Positions 1-9,091 of a stretch of 64,000 nt of DNA are shown here, piece after piece. The notes under the pieces were generated by a model. The model did no database searches and was not told the DNA's origin. It saw only the letters and a list, made by a program, of their open reading frames with translations. Source of the stretch: Peribacillus frigoritolerans (GTDB taxonomy: Bacteria > Bacillota > Bacilli > Bacillales > DSM-1321); contig NZ_CP158190.1 in assembly GCF_040250305.1 (NCBI RefSeq), forward strand, positions 3,566,001 through 3,630,000, read 5' to 3'. Made by a program: the position numbers and the translations under genes. Positions within the stretch are counted from its first letter, which is position 1, and each line of letters begins with the position of its first letter.

Positions 1-1014
1 ACTGACGATCAATCCCCAATCACGGCCCTGCAAGGTGATTTCACCGACCTTCTCCTTATCGAAGGATTCTGATTCATCAAAAAGATTCATTAAAACCAAA
101 GGGACATTCACATTATCTTCCCGATTATAACCCTTTTCAAAGTACCAGGATTGCAGAAACCTTTCCGCGGGCGGATTCGTTTCAAGAATTGTGCCATCTT
201 TATTGAAGGTAATGACCCCATCTGCCATACTGCTAAGAATGCTTGAAAGATGTTCCTTTTCCTGACTAAGTGCATTCATATTGAATTTCAGCTGCTTCCT
301 CATCTGATTAAACGCTATGGCCAGCTCACCGATTTCATCTTGAGTCAGAATTGGAACCTTTGTATCAAATTTCCCTCGGGCAATCGCTAGGGCGGCTTCC
401 CTCATCTTCACCAATGGGGCATTGATTCTTGTGGATAAAAAGAAAGCAAAAATCGTTGTCAAAATAATGGCGATGCCCGCTGCCAATAAAATGAACTGTG
501 TAGTGGATTTTGTGGTTTCTTCCATGGACTCCAACGATTGAAATAGGAACACTTCATCCTGTTCCCCATTCAATTCAAGTGGAATGCCTACTACGATTGC
601 TGACAATCCCTCGTTACCCGCATCATCGGAAAGCGCCATCTCCTTTTTCACAGTCTTTCTTTCCGTAAAAACCTTCAGTAATTCAGAATCTTTTTTTATG
701 AGTTCCGGTGTGATTTCGAACTCATTATCTCCTCCGGTGGATGAGAATATCATTTTGTCATCATTTAGAATGATCATTTTCGCTTCGTTGCCTATTAGTT
801 CCGAAGCTATTTGTAAAACCTCATTGCTGGATCCCTGATGTTCATTGGTAACCTTAATGATTTGTTCAGCGGTTTTGGTTAAATCATTTTCAATATTTTC
901 AATTTGGAAATTCTCAAAGAATTCGACCAGCAGAACGGTTAAAACGATTAATACAAACGAAACGAGCAATAGGATCGTTGCCCATAGCTTCCCTACAACA
1001 CTGCCCCATAGCAT
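1..1014 (-). CDS. resE: Sensor histidine kinase ResE, N-terminal part (cut by window edge)
   Basis: Membrane sensor kinase that phosphorylates ResD in response to oxygen limitation and redox state. The visible 338 residues begin MLWGSVVGKLWATILLL. They comprise a first membrane segment at about 10-30, an extracytoplasmic sensor region at about 31-165, a second membrane segment at about 168-190, a HAMP linker, and the start of a PAS domain (SSMADGVITFNKDG). The dimerisation/phosphoacceptor and ATPase domains lie beyond position 1. The ATG overlaps the resD stop by one base (TGATG), so the two are translationally coupled. Family and position make the name secure; only the catalytic half is unseen. 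Confidence 0.93.
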   Translation of the reverse strand, partial: MLWGSVVGKLWATILLLVSFVLIVLTVLLVEFFENFQIENIENDLTKTAEQIIKVTNEHQGSSNEVLQIASELIGNEAKMIILNDDKMIFSSTGGDNEFEITPELIKKDSELLKVFTERKTVKKEMALSDDAGNEGLSAIVVGIPLELNGEQDEVFLFQSLESMEETTKSTTQFILLAAGIAIILTTIFAFFLSTRINAPLVKMREAALAIARGKFDTKVPILTQDEIGELAIAFNQMRKQLKFNMNALSQEKEHLSSILSSMADGVITFNKDGTILETNPPAERFLQSWYFEKGYNREDNVNVPLVLMNLFDESESFDKEKVGEITLQGRDWGLIVS

Positions 1015-1730
1015 CAGTCATTAACGACTTCGAACTTGTAACCTACACCCCAAACGGTGACAATCATCTTGGCTGCGTTTTCGGATATGCGGTTTAATTT
1101 TTCACGTAAGCGTTTAACATGCGTGTCTACAGTTCGAAGATCTCCAAAGAATTCATAGTGCCACACTTCTTTTAACAATTGCTCCCGATCGAAAACCTTA
1201 TCTGGGGATTTCGCCAAGAAATATAATAATTCATATTCTTTTGGTGTTAATGAAACCTCTTTGTTATCCGCAAGTACACGGTGGGCATCATTATCAATGG
1301 TTAGATGCGGGAAGACGATCACATCTTTTGCCGTCGTTTCCGTCTGCATGTAACTTGTGCTTGATGAGCGACGTAATAAAGCCTTAACCCTTAACACGAC
1401 TTCACGGGGACTGAAAGGCTTTACGATATAATCATCGGTCCCCACTTCGAACCCTTGAACGCGGTTCACTTCTTCACCTTTAGCAGTCAGCATGATAATC
1501 GGTGTCGTTTTCTTTTCCCTTAACTCACGGCAAACTTCGATTCCATCTTTACCAGGCATCATAATATCCAATAAAATTAAATCATAATCATTTTCAAGGG
1601 CTTTTGTTAAAGCAACATCTCCATTTTCAGCTTCATCGATCATGTATTCTTCTCTTTCCAAATACATCTTTAGCAGCCGGCGGATTCTTTCCTCATCATC
1701 CACCACGAGAATTTTAATAGCATTATACAT
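1014..1730 (-). CDS. resD: Response regulator ResD
   Basis: OmpR/PhoB-type regulator (238 aa) controlling aerobic and anaerobic respiration genes in Bacillus, including cytochrome biogenesis. The receiver domain spans residues 6-120, with the acidic pair D11-D12, phosphoacceptor D55 in LLDIMMPG and K104 in VKPF. A winged-helix DNA-binding domain occupies about 140-235 (TPKEYELL, RTVDTHVKRLREKL). The start has a ribosome-binding site GGAGG about 11 bases upstream. About 295 bases separate it from resC, enough for its own promoter, as known in B. subtilis. Downstream resE overlaps by one base. Confidence 0.97.
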   Translation of the reverse strand: MYNAIKILVVDDEERIRRLLKMYLEREEYMIDEAENGDVALTKALENDYDLILLDIMMPGKDGIEVCRELREKKTTPIIMLTAKGEEVNRVQGFEVGTDDYIVKPFSPREVVLRVKALLRRSSSTSYMQTETTAKDVIVFPHLTIDNDAHRVLADNKEVSLTPKEYELLYFLAKSPDKVFDREQLLKEVWHYEFFGDLRTVDTHVKRLREKLNRISENAAKMIVTVWGVGYKFEVVND

Positions 1731-2025
1731 TATGTATCAGCCTCCTATTCATATATTCTACAAAATGAAAACTTCCATGACTAATACTTTTTCCTCACAA
1801 AGTACGATAAAAAGCGTATTTCGCATGGGTTCCATGAACCTTTCACCATTTTGTCACAAAAAAAGACTTCGACCGCTACTAAGAGTTCATAAATGCTATT
1901 TCAACGAAATATTGTTTTATTAAAGGGAGTGACGAAAAAAGGGATCATTTTCCAGAAAAATCGATAAACCAACTCATCGACGTTTCTATCAAAAGACCCC
2001 CTTCTCTAAATATTACAATACAGAA
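1731..2025. other. resC-resD intergenic region
   Basis: This gap of 295 bases contains no convincing gene. It is AT-rich and precedes resD on the minus strand, so it probably holds the resDE-specific promoter. I did not find a clear pair of -35/-10 boxes or a strong terminator for resC. Confidence 0.4.
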
Positions 2026-3204
2026 TCAAGCATATGAATGCAAACCAGCAATAACTAGATTTACGAATATCAGGTTAAACATTATGATGGCAAAACCGAT
2101 TACGGCAAGCCAAGCTGATTTTTCCCCTTGCCACCCCTTTGACATGCGCAGATGCAAGAAAGCCGCATAAAACAACCAAGTAACCAGTGCCCAGACCTCT
2201 TTCGGATCCCAGCCCCAGAATCGTGTCCAGGCCACTTGAGCCCAGATCATTGCAAAAATGAGGGCACCGAGTGTAAAGATCGGAAAACCGATAAGAACCG
2301 AACGATAACTAATCTCGTCCAATAAATTCAAATTCACATTTTTAACGATCGGTTTAATCAATGCTGCCACTCTTTTGCGAGCAATCAACCTTATTAAACC
2401 ATACAGGACGAGTCCCGCACCGATTGACCAAATTACAGTATTCAGTTTCTTGGCATTGATCAGTGCAGGCATGTCCACCAGTGGTTCAAACCGATCCGTT
2501 TCGATAAGTTTCCCTTCATTTGGACCTACCAATGCCGGCAGGTTGAATTCCTGTTTGACCTCGGCACCATGTTTATCGACCCAATCAAAATTCGCCTTAT
2601 AATCCATGGCAGCAAAAGAAGAAGTGATGATGACGAAACCGAGGGTGCAGACTAATGTAAACATGATGGCTTCAAGCCAGAACGTTCTTTTGCTTGATTG
2701 TGTCTGATCGACGAATTTGATTAAATAAATGATGGCAGTAATGAAACTTATGGCAAGGATTGACTGTCCTGCCGCTGCAGTCGTTACATGAATATGAAGC
2801 CAATCACTCTGCAGGGCAGGGATGAGTGGCGAAATCTCTGTAGGGAACATACTTGCATATGCGATTATCAATAACGCAATCGGCAAAGCGAATAGCCCAA
2901 GGGCAGGTGTTTTATAAAGAAAATAAATTAGTATGAAAGCACCGACCAGCATCATTCCGAAAAAGGTCGTAAATTCAAACAGGTTACTTACCGGGGCATG
3001 GCCGGCAGCAATCCATCTTGTGATGAAATACCCGATTTGCGCTGCAAATCCGATAATGGTGATGAAAATGCCCAGCTTAGCCCATTTGTTTTGTTTCTTT
3101 TCCTCCGCTCCGCGTTTATCCTTGATCGATCCCCCAAATAAAAAGGTAGCGATCAGATATAAAATGAAAGCCGCATATAAAAGGTTACTGCTTAGTTCAG
3201 CCAT
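2026..3204 (-). CDS. resC: Cytochrome c biogenesis protein ResC (CcsA/CcsB system II)
   Basis: Integral membrane haem-handling protein of the system II cytochrome c maturation pathway; it works with ResB to export haem and attach it to apocytochromes outside the membrane. The 392 residues form many hydrophobic segments. The tryptophan-rich haem-binding motif (WGWDPKEVW) lies in the last quarter, and membrane-facing histidines ([10 protein letters not shown] and a C-terminal LHSYA) are present. The start overlaps the end of resB and has a site AAGGGGGAA. It is the third gene of resA-resB-resC. Confidence 0.95.
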   Translation of the reverse strand: MAELSSNLLYAAFILYLIATFLFGGSIKDKRGAEEKKQNKWAKLGIFITIIGFAAQIGYFITRWIAAGHAPVSNLFEFTTFFGMMLVGAFILIYFLYKTPALGLFALPIALLIIAYASMFPTEISPLIPALQSDWLHIHVTTAAAGQSILAISFITAIIYLIKFVDQTQSSKRTFWLEAIMFTLVCTLGFVIITSSFAAMDYKANFDWVDKHGAEVKQEFNLPALVGPNEGKLIETDRFEPLVDMPALINAKKLNTVIWSIGAGLVLYGLIRLIARKRVAALIKPIVKNVNLNLLDEISYRSVLIGFPIFTLGALIFAMIWAQVAWTRFWGWDPKEVWALVTWLFYAAFLHLRMSKGWQGEKSAWLAVIGFAIIMFNLIFVNLVIAGLHSYA

Positions 3205-4846
3205 TTAAAACTTCCCCCTTACTAGAAGATTTCTCCTCTTCAAGTTGATCCATTGGTTCGGAAAGTGATGTTGATTCTATCGCTTGTTTTATATCTCTTT
3301 TAATGCCGTGCCAGTTTTTGTTTGTATGGCCGGCCAAAAGTATCTCATCATCTTTCCTCTTAATCCATATACGCCGGTGATTCCAATAAGATCCTTGGAT
3401 AACGCCGATCATGAAGATGATTCCACCCGTGAATAGGATCCAAAGCGTTAAATCCTTCCTGACGGTCAAAGCCGTGACATCTTGGGTTTCCACACCATTA
3501 AAAGCCATTTTATAAGTGTTTTCCCCTAAAGGCTCCACAGTCTCCTTAATCGCCACGAAACTGACTTCACCCTCTGGCTTATCCGGAGTATGCATTTTAA
3601 AGATAAATGCTGGATTATTCGGAATCTTCGATATCGTTCTAGGCTCGCCTTTTTCATCGAACTCGAAATCGGGGAAGTAACTGATCAAGTCAACGGAATA
3701 TCCTTCTTTCAACTCGTATTTCTTTTGAGGGTTGTTCAAATCAACCTTTAAGCTGCCATATTTCTCTTCAGTTTTTTTATTTATCAAATTAAAAGCCATC
3801 GTGCTGAGCTCGTCCAGTTTATAGTCTACTTGGTAGAGAGCATAATGATCATGTTTCAAAGGTTCGTTGACTTTGATTTTATAATCTTTAAGCTTTTCAA
3901 GGTCCACTTTTTCCCCTGGTAAGGTTTCTCCCTTGCGCTCATAGAGCGTAACATCGGATTGATAGGTTTTTGCGATCGTACCGGTTTTATCAATTGCAGC
4001 ACTGTACTGCTCATCTTCTTCATTCTCTTTGTCATACACCTCTAAGGTAAATTCATTATTCTGGAGGTAGTATTCACCATTTGTACCCGGGATTTCTTTT
4101 CTCTCGCCTTCACGCAGCCAAAGTACTTTGTCGATATACATCCCAGGGACGGAACGCAATAATGCTCCAATTAAAAAAATGATAAGTCCAATATGATTTA
4201 CATAGGGTCCCCAACGTGAAAAACGACCCTTTTCGGCAAGTATATGACCGTTTTCCTCACGTATATGATAACGCTGCCTTTTTAGTCTATCCTTTACTTC
4301 TTCAAGGTTTATATCTTGGTCTTCCAGCTTTGTCACCCCGTAAATCCGCTGACGTTTCATGAACCCGTCATGGCGTGTGACCCCTTGTTTTTTTAACGAT
4401 CGATATAACGGAAAGAACCGGTCGATACTGGCAATCAATAGTGATATGCCCAGCATGCCTATGATAATCAAATACCACCATGAACTATACAAGTTATGAA
4501 ACCCGAGTTCATAATACACCATTCCGAACCAACCGTATTCCAGTTCATAATGCTCTGCAGGCGTAGCTGTTGAAGGGATGTACATTTCCTGGGGTAAAAT
4601 CGTCCCGATAGCTGAAGCGATCAAGGCAATGACAATGAGCGTCACCCCGACCTTAACGGAAGAAAAGAAGTTCCATATTTTATCGATGATCGTTTTTTTA
4701 TATGTTTGTGAACGCCTGGCACTTCCTTCATATCTCATATCAATAAGCTTGTTTTCTTTTTCGTTATCAAGCACCATACCGCATTTCCCACAAATGTTTG
4801 TGCCAAACGCATTTACATGACCACAATCGCACTTTACTTCTTTCAT
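3197..4846 (-). CDS. resB: Cytochrome c biogenesis protein ResB
   Basis: ResB/Ccs1 family membrane protein (549 aa), partner of ResC in haem delivery and apocytochrome ligation. A short N-terminal cysteine cluster (C6, C8, C19, C22) resembles a zinc ribbon. It is followed by three closely placed membrane segments, a large extracytoplasmic domain at about 245-455, and a final membrane segment near 470-490. The C-terminal tail is cytoplasmic and acidic. It begins 18 bases after resA and overlaps resC by eight bases, typical of a single operon. Confidence 0.95.
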   Translation of the reverse strand: MKEVKCDCGHVNAFGTNICGKCGMVLDNEKENKLIDMRYEGSARRSQTYKKTIIDKIWNFFSSVKVGVTLIVIALIASAIGTILPQEMYIPSTATPAEHYELEYGWFGMVYYELGFHNLYSSWWYLIIIGMLGISLLIASIDRFFPLYRSLKKQGVTRHDGFMKRQRIYGVTKLEDQDINLEEVKDRLKRQRYHIREENGHILAEKGRFSRWGPYVNHIGLIIFLIGALLRSVPGMYIDKVLWLREGERKEIPGTNGEYYLQNNEFTLEVYDKENEEDEQYSAAIDKTGTIAKTYQSDVTLYERKGETLPGEKVDLEKLKDYKIKVNEPLKHDHYALYQVDYKLDELSTMAFNLINKKTEEKYGSLKVDLNNPQKKYELKEGYSVDLISYFPDFEFDEKGEPRTISKIPNNPAFIFKMHTPDKPEGEVSFVAIKETVEPLGENTYKMAFNGVETQDVTALTVRKDLTLWILFTGGIIFMIGVIQGSYWNHRRIWIKRKDDEILLAGHTNKNWHGIKRDIKQAIESTSLSEPMDQLEEEKSSSKGEVLNG

Positions 4847-4864
4847 GTCAAAAACTCCCCAATA

Positions 4865-5395
4865 TTATGGTTTAATTCTCTCCATATGCTTTTGGATGCT
4901 CTCTTCTGTCAAAGCTCCGGTGATGATATCTATCACTTTCCCCTCTTTATCAACCAAAAAGGTGACAGGCAATATATCCACGCGATAAGCATTTTCCACT
5001 TCCCTACCTTTATCGATCATGACAGGAAAGGTAAGATCATGCTTTGTAATGAAATTATTGACAGCATAGTCAGATTCCCCGACATTAACCGCCAATATCT
5101 CAACGCCCTGGTCTTTAAAGTTTTTATATTGATTTTCCATATAAGGCATTTCATATTCACACGGCTTGCAATATGTACCCCAAAAGTTCAGGAAGACGCC
5201 TTTTCCCTTGTAATCGGAAAGTTTATGCTCTTTGCCTTCCATATCAGTCAAGACGAAATTGGGTGCATCGGATCCTTTTCTCAGACTCTCATTCTTATCT
5301 TTAGTGAAGTTCGTATAAAGGGCAAACACTAAAGCTGCACCTAAAAGCAGGAGAATGATGGTTCTGCTAATTAGGCGTCGCTTCTTTTTATCCAT
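4865..5395 (-). CDS. resA: Thiol-disulfide oxidoreductase ResA
   Basis: Membrane-anchored thioredoxin-like protein (176 aa) that reduces the disulfide in apocytochrome c before haem attachment. A single N-terminal anchor spans about residues 10-27. The redux pair is C76-K-P-C79 in FWGTYCKPC; B. subtilis ResA has CEPC, so the intervening residue differs. A cis-proline region (DILPVTFLVD) follows. The start has AGGAGG at good spacing. It is the first gene of the res operon, behind a promoter-like region at 5434-5490. Confidence 0.96.
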   Translation of the reverse strand: MDKKKRRLISRTIILLLLGAALVFALYTNFTKDKNESLRKGSDAPNFVLTDMEGKEHKLSDYKGKGVFLNFWGTYCKPCEYEMPYMENQYKNFKDQGVEILAVNVGESDYAVNNFITKHDLTFPVMIDKGREVENAYRVDILPVTFLVDKEGKVIDIITGALTEESIQKHMERIKP

Positions 5396-5433
5396 AGAGA
5401 TCCTCCTAAGGCCACACTAAATTTAACCATACC

Positions 5434-5490
5434 ATTATACCATTTAACGACATGTCCTTTTTATTTACATTTCTGAAGGTTTTGTGACAT
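5434..5490 (-). promoter_or_regulatory. Candidate resA promoter with ResD-like box
   Basis: Reading the minus strand, an extended -10 element TGGTATAAT (TATAAT at 5434-5439) lies 39 bases upstream of the resA start. There is no good -35 box, which fits an activator-dependent promoter. On the plus strand at 5481-5490, TTTGTGACAT resembles the TTTGTGAAT-type site described for ResD. The match is short and the assignment is an inference. Confidence 0.4.
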
Positions 5491-5603
5491 TCTTTCCCGA
5501 TTCATGAAGGAAAAGGTATTTACAGGTTGTTTTCCACCACCCATTCTTCAAGGAGGGGAATGGGGTAGTGGTTTCAACCTATCAATACAGGAAAAGTTCT
5601 TAT

Positions 5604-6344
5604 CTACATTCTCCGCTGTTTAGGCTCGGTCGTTGCTAATGTCCGCATTAATTTAACTTCATGTGGAGTCAGCTCCCGGGAATCCCCTGCTGTTAAACCG
5701 TCCAAGGTCAAGAAACCATATTGTTCCCTCTTCAATTTAATGACGGGATGGCCAATTGCTTCGAACATCCGGCGGACTTGCCTGTTCCTGCCTTCATGTA
5801 TTGTGATTTCAACGATGGCTGTTTCCTTTTTCTTGTCGGTAGACAATACCCTTGTCTTGGCTGGAGCAGTCTTGCCATCCTCTAACTTGATACCTTTATC
5901 CAGCTTTTTCAAGCTTTCACGCAAAGGCATTCCTTTCACTTTTGCCACATACACTTTATCCACTTCATGCTTCGGATGCATTAACGTGTTTGCAAATTCT
6001 CCGTCATTCGTTAAAATCAATAAGCCCGAAGTATCGTAATCCAAGCGGCCAACTGGATAAATCCGTTCATTGATGTAAGGGAAAAAGTCCGTTACGACTT
6101 TTCTGTTCTTATCATCAGAAACTGCCGAAATGACGCCGCGCGGTTTATAGAATAGGAAATAAACCGGGGCTTCTTTTTCAAGCGGGACTTCATTAACCTC
6201 AACCTTATCATTAGGCCCCACCTTCACACCTAATTCCTTCACTACTTTGCCGTTCACTTTTACCTTACCTTCTAAAATCAACTCTTCTGCTTTACGGCGG
6301 GAAGCCAGTCCAGCATGTGCTATCACCTTTTGTAATCGTTCCAT
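5604..6344 (-). CDS. rluB: 23S rRNA pseudouridine synthase RluB
   Basis: RsuA-family pseudouridine synthase (246 aa), predicted to modify 23S rRNA near position 2605. It has an N-terminal S4 RNA-binding domain (residues 2-60, ASRRKAEELI) and a catalytic domain with D102 in GRLDYDTSGLL and the conserved EGRNRQVRRM motif. The start has GGGGTGAAG. It is the YpuL equivalent between spmB and resA. A dyad at about 5530-5580 lies between it and resA. Confidence 0.95.
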   Translation of the reverse strand: MERLQKVIAHAGLASRRKAEELILEGKVKVNGKVVKELGVKVGPNDKVEVNEVPLEKEAPVYFLFYKPRGVISAVSDDKNRKVVTDFFPYINERIYPVGRLDYDTSGLLILTNDGEFANTLMHPKHEVDKVYVAKVKGMPLRESLKKLDKGIKLEDGKTAPAKTRVLSTDKKKETAIVEITIHEGRNRQVRRMFEAIGHPVIKLKREQYGFLTLDGLTAGDSRELTPHEVKLMRTLATTEPKQRRM

Positions 6345-6610
6345 CTATCTTCACCCCATAATATAATCATTCGTTTGTTATTGTCTATACATACACAATC
6401 ATACAATTATTACATATTGAGAGGCAAAAACAAAAGGTTTTTCGCGATTAAGAGCTTTTCTTTTATTATTACACCAATAATGGGACGGTTAAATGGGCTG
6501 GTTTCCATAATGAGTGTAACATAGCTTATTTTTCCATACAAAAAAATGTTTCTTTTGATGAAGGTTTGAATGCACCTTATTAATGGAGGGCTAATTTTAA
6601 GAAAAAGACA
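6345..6610. other. spmB-rluB intergenic region
   Basis: This stretch of about 266 bases, plus the spmB terminator beyond it, is AT-rich and holds no plausible gene. It presumably contains the rluB promoter on the minus strand. I could not assign boxes with confidence. Confidence 0.4.
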
Positions 6611-6638
6611 AAAAAAAAGAAATGGAATCGCCCATTTC
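6611..6638 (-). terminator. spmB terminator
   Basis: Minus-strand stem GAAATGG / CCATTTC with a six-base loop, followed by eight T residues, just past the spmB stop. Confidence 0.75.
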
Positions 6639-6645
6639 CCTTCCT

Positions 6646-7185
6646 TTAATTCATACCGAAAACCAATGTGACGACAATAACGGCAGCTATGATTCCGATC
6701 AAGTCTGCCAAAAGGCCGACCTTAAGGGCATCACCCATTTTTTTGATTCCGACGGCTCCAAAATAAACGGTCAATACATAGAAGGTGGTATCTGTACTTC
6801 CCTGAATCGTGGCAGCCAAACGTCCAACAAAGGAATCCGGTCCATAAACCGATATCAGGTCGCTGGTGATTCCTAAAGCGGCTGTTCCGGATATTGGTCT
6901 AATAATCGCAAGGGGTAAAACCTCAGACGGAAAATGAAGAAAGGAAAGCAAGGGGTGCAGTGATTGTACAATGAAATCCAACGCCCCTGATGCCCTAAAT
7001 ACTGAAATCGCCACAAGCATCCCTACCAGGAAAGGGATGAGGGAAAAGGACATGCTGATTCCTTCTTTCCCCCCCTCAACGAAGGTCTCATAGGTGGGAA
7101 CTCTTTTCAATGTGCCGTAGAGTAATATACAGAGAATCAAAATCGGTATCATCCAAATTGAAATGGTGGTCATCCAGTGCAACAT
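6646..7185 (-). CDS. spmB: Spore maturation protein SpmB
   Basis: Multi-pass membrane protein (179 aa) of the nucleoside-recognition (Gate) family. With SpmA it is needed for full dehydration of the spore core and normal cortex in Bacillus; the molecular activity is not established. Hydrophobic segments cover most of the sequence, and the motifs IRPISGTAALGI and GSTDTTFYV are characteristic. The gene follows spmA by one base, has GGGAGG upstream and ends in a terminator. Confidence 0.95.
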   Translation of the reverse strand: MLHWMTTISIWMIPILILCILLYGTLKRVPTYETFVEGGKEGISMSFSLIPFLVGMLVAISVFRASGALDFIVQSLHPLLSFLHFPSEVLPLAIIRPISGTAALGITSDLISVYGPDSFVGRLAATIQGSTDTTFYVLTVYFGAVGIKKMGDALKVGLLADLIGIIAAVIVVTLVFGMN

Positions 7186-7186
7186 C

Positions 7187-7780
7187 TTATTCCCTCCCGT
7201 TCCTCTTTCTCCTGTAATAAAAATATCGATCTATCGCGATTCCTCCAACGGCAGAAATGGCCGTTGCTATTATGGTCGGAAAAACGATGTCCGTCGGGGA
7301 GTGGGCATCGTAATTCATGCGGATCGCAATGACAGTAGTTGGAATCAACGTTACGCTTGAGGTATTGATTGCTAAAAAAGTGACCATCGAGCGGCTGACC
7401 GTTGCTTTTCCTCCATTTAGTTTCTTTAGCTGTTCCATGGCTTTTATACCAAGAGGCGTAGCTGCATTCCCCAATCCGAATGTGTTTGCCATCATATTGG
7501 AAAGTATATACCCCATAGCGGGATGATTAGGAGGAACTTCAGGGAACAGCCATCTCATGAATGGCTTGAACAAGTTGGATAGTTTATCTAACAGCCCCGA
7601 TTCCTCCGCTATTTTCATCAGACCGAGCCAAAAAACAAGTATGCTCATCAATCCCAGACAAAGGGTGACAGCCTCCTTCGCGCTGACAAAAAGAGCTTCA
7701 TTCACCTGTTCCATCGTCCCATTAACCATGCCAAAGACAATACCGATCACAAACATCCCGAACCAAATGTAATTAACCAT
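7187..7780 (-). CDS. spmA: Spore maturation protein SpmA
   Basis: Membrane protein of the same Gate family as SpmB, acting with it in spore core dehydration. I set the start at MVNYIWFGMF, giving 197 aa, close to the family length. The open frame extends 29 codons further upstream, but that part is the dacB coding end read in another frame. The chosen ATG overlaps the dacB stop by eight bases, indicating translational coupling. Motifs include GLGNAATPLGIKAME and NTSSVTLIPTTV. Confidence 0.93.
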   Translation of the reverse strand: MVNYIWFGMFVIGIVFGMVNGTMEQVNEALFVSAKEAVTLCLGLMSILVFWLGLMKIAEESGLLDKLSNLFKPFMRWLFPEVPPNHPAMGYILSNMMANTFGLGNAATPLGIKAMEQLKKLNGGKATVSRSMVTFLAINTSSVTLIPTTVIAIRMNYDAHSPTDIVFPTIIATAISAVGGIAIDRYFYYRRKRNGRE

Positions 7781-8933
7781 TTCGTCCGATTCCCAATACC
7801 GCTTCAAATACCTCAGCCCAAGAAGATTGGAATGATTGTTGCTTGAAGCTTTCTTTTGCTTCCCCATAAAAAATCGAACGAGTGCCTATTTTCTTTCCAT
7901 CGAGATAGATGGATGCTCTGCCGACCACTTCCGGGATTTTCCTTTTATCTTTCCAAGCCTTCTGGGGCTTCAGCAATTTCATTTTCACATTGACCAATTC
8001 TCTCTCTTCTTTTGTCAGTGGGTACGAAAAATCATTTTTAATGTAGACATGCCCTTTATATATTTCATTTTCCATATTTTTTACCATGCCTTCGGGTAAA
8101 ATTTCTGTCGGCTTATAATCCTTAAAGGCGGATTCGTACATTTGAATATGATCATTCCAATCATCCGGACCATTCAATGTCACAGCAATCAGGTCATGTT
8201 CGTTTTTTGTTGCCGTCGTGACCAAAGTACGTTTTGCTAGTTTGGTATACCCTGTTTTCCCTCCTGTGCAATACTCATATAGTTGTGTAAGCAAACGGTT
8301 TTTGTTCTTCCATACATAATCCCATTGTTCAGTGGAATTAGGTGCTCTGTGTTCCTTTGTGCCGGCAATCTTTGCATACGTTTTATTTTGCATGGCATAA
8401 CGAGTGAGTATGGCCATATCATATGCGGTTGAATAATGGTTCTTCGTATTATCCAAACCATGTGGGTTTGAAAAATGGGTATTTTTCATACCGATTTCTT
8501 CAGCTTTTTGATTCATCATCCAGACGAATCCATCCAGGCTTCCGCCAACCTTTTCGCTGATTGCGACTGCTGCATCATTACCTGAACGAAGCATCAAACC
8601 ATAAACCAAATCTTCGAGCTTAATTTTTTCTCCTACTTTTAAATAAAGTGAAGAGCCCTCCGTCCCGAAGGCATTGCTGCTTACCTTCACCGTTTCATCC
8701 ATTTGTCCCGATTCAATAGCCAAGATAGCCGTCATTATTTTCGTAATGCTTGCAATACGGTTCTTTTCATGGGCATTCACTTCATAAATGACCCTTCCGC
8801 TATCCTCATCCATTAAAATCGCACTATGGGCACTTACGGATACATTTGCTTTGGCGCTTTGTACAGGAGCCATAAAAGACAACAGGAGAATGACGATACA
8901 CAAACTTGATAACCCTTTATATGGAAAACGCAT
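7773..8933 (-). CDS. dacB: D-alanyl-D-alanine carboxypeptidase DacB (PBP5*)
   Basis: Low-molecular-weight penicillin-binding protein (386 aa) that trims cortex peptide side chains in the mother cell during sporulation. A signal peptide ends near residue 29. The active-site motifs are SITK (S62, K65), SGN (116-118) and KTG (225-227), followed by the C-terminal beta domain. It is first in dacB-spmA-spmB, the operon order known for B. subtilis, where it is sigma-E dependent. A second sporulation carboxypeptidase, dacF, lies at 27-28 kb. Confidence 0.93.
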   Translation of the reverse strand: MRFPYKGLSSLCIVILLLSFMAPVQSAKANVSVSAHSAILMDEDSGRVIYEVNAHEKNRIASITKIMTAILAIESGQMDETVKVSSNAFGTEGSSLYLKVGEKIKLEDLVYGLMLRSGNDAAVAISEKVGGSLDGFVWMMNQKAEEIGMKNTHFSNPHGLDNTKNHYSTAYDMAILTRYAMQNKTYAKIAGTKEHRAPNSTEQWDYVWKNKNRLLTQLYEYCTGGKTGYTKLAKRTLVTTATKNEHDLIAVTLNGPDDWNDHIQMYESAFKDYKPTEILPEGMVKNMENEIYKGHVYIKNDFSYPLTKEERELVNVKMKLLKPQKAWKDKRKIPEVVGRASIYLDGKKIGTRSIFYGEAKESFKQQSFQSSWAEVFEAVLGIGRNG

Positions 8934-9050
8934 GAGTGCCCCCTCGTCTCTTTACTTGTTTTTGTACAAGTTTATGCAAAGGGACAAGGGTTATGAATAA
9001 AAGAATGTAACCCTTCATGTTATCTACCGATTTTCTCAGTGATTTCCCAT

Positions 9051-9082
9051 AAAAAAAATCGATAGGGGGCCCCTATCGATTT
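9051..9082 (-). terminator. Terminator of the AhpF-like gene
   Basis: Inverted repeat AAATCGATAGGGG / CCCCTATCGATTT followed on the minus strand by a run of about eight T residues, directly after the stop. Confidence 0.8.
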
Positions 9083-9091
9083 AGTGTTCTA